Positions 21,447 to 21,517 of a stretch of 21,517 bases of DNA are shown in pieces. Origin of the DNA: JACJYE01 sp964432875. GTDB lineage: Bacteria > Bacteroidota > Bacteroidia > Chitinophagales > Saprospiraceae. The notes below the pieces were generated by a model, which ran no database searches, had not been told where the DNA came from, and saw nothing but the letters and a program-made list of their open reading frames with translations. Every line of letters starts with the position of its first letter. Position 1 is the first letter of the stretch. The translations under genes and the position numbers were made by a program. Location: positions 1 to 21,517 of the forward strand of contig CAYSPJ010000090.1 in the NCBI GenBank assembly GCA_964432875.1, written 5' to 3'.

Positions 21447-21517
21447 GCGGGTGTGGCGAAACTGGTAGACGCGCTAGACTTAGGATCTAGTGCCGCAAGG
21501 CGTGGGGGTTCGAGTCC
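21447..21517 (+). tRNA. tRNA-Leu (anticodon UAG), 3' end beyond the window
   Basis: The sequence begins GCGGGTG (acceptor 5' strand), followed by a D-arm GCGAAACTGGTAGACGC, anticodon stem CTAGA/TCTAG around the loop CTTAGGA with anticodon TAG, a class II variable arm (TGCCGCAAGGCGT) and the T-arm start GGGGGTTCGAGTCC. The long variable arm and the TAG anticodon identify a leucine tRNA reading CUN codons. The acceptor 3' strand (expected CACCCGC) is cut off by the window edge. Confidence 0.95.

Noticed and set aside
1..21517. CRISPR array, prophage, or complete insertion sequence
   Set aside because: I saw no regularly spaced direct repeats, phage structural or integrase genes, or transposase with terminal inverted repeats.

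Overview
The window reads as a bacterial chromosome scaffold from the phylum Bacteroidota, most like a Saprospiraceae/Lewinella-type lineage (the family is inferred). Supporting signs are several upstream regions with the Bacteroidota promoter pattern TTTG-N17-20-TAnnTTTG, starts without a clear Shine-Dalgarno, a long S1 protein with an acidic N-terminus, a HU/IHF protein of Bacteroidota type, a tiny COX24-like basic protein, and a rel-fur-purA cluster. Two runs of exactly 100 N (2679-2778 and 7047-7146) are scaffold gaps; the second looks artificial.

Layout. 1-2364: rpsA on the minus strand with a clear promoter and terminator. 2365-4928: an accessory patch holding a gap-truncated C-terminus, perfect palindromes, a two-gene DUF6922-like/AbiEii toxin-antitoxin module, a C-terminal scrap of a CpcT/CpeT-family gene, and an ORF that joins a P-loop ATPase N-terminus to an internal piece of a type I restriction HsdR. 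4929-7158: fadD and a RidA/2-aminomuconate-deaminase-like gene. 7167-8991: minus-strand operon yicC-gmk-apaG with overlapping stop/start codons. 9323-10672: HU-like gene, TPR membrane-anchored protein, COX24-like mini-gene. 10673-11299: long stretch with no convincing protein gene but several inverted repeats. 11300-12896: RNase G and a strong downstream hairpin. 12912-14145: tiny lipoprotein diverging from a GT28-like glycosyltransferase. 14247-14978: methyltransferase with a lipoprotein signal. 14993-21143: minus-strand cluster rel, fur, STAS, purA, and an unknown single-pass membrane protein. 21447-end: start of tRNA-Leu(UAG).

Functionally most of the window is housekeeping: translation (S1, COX24-like protein, tRNA-Leu), RNA decay (RNase G, YicC), purine nucleotide metabolism and stringent response (Gmk, PurA, Rel), metal-responsive regulation (Fur), fatty-acid activation (FadD) and nucleoid structure (HU). 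The novelty is concentrated in 2365-4928, a small defence-gene graveyard next to an apparently intact toxin-antitoxin pair. Other points of interest are the 10.7-11.3 kb non-coding stretch, the operator-like palindrome before fadD, and the methyltransferase predicted to be exported. I did not see a clearly new multi-gene system.
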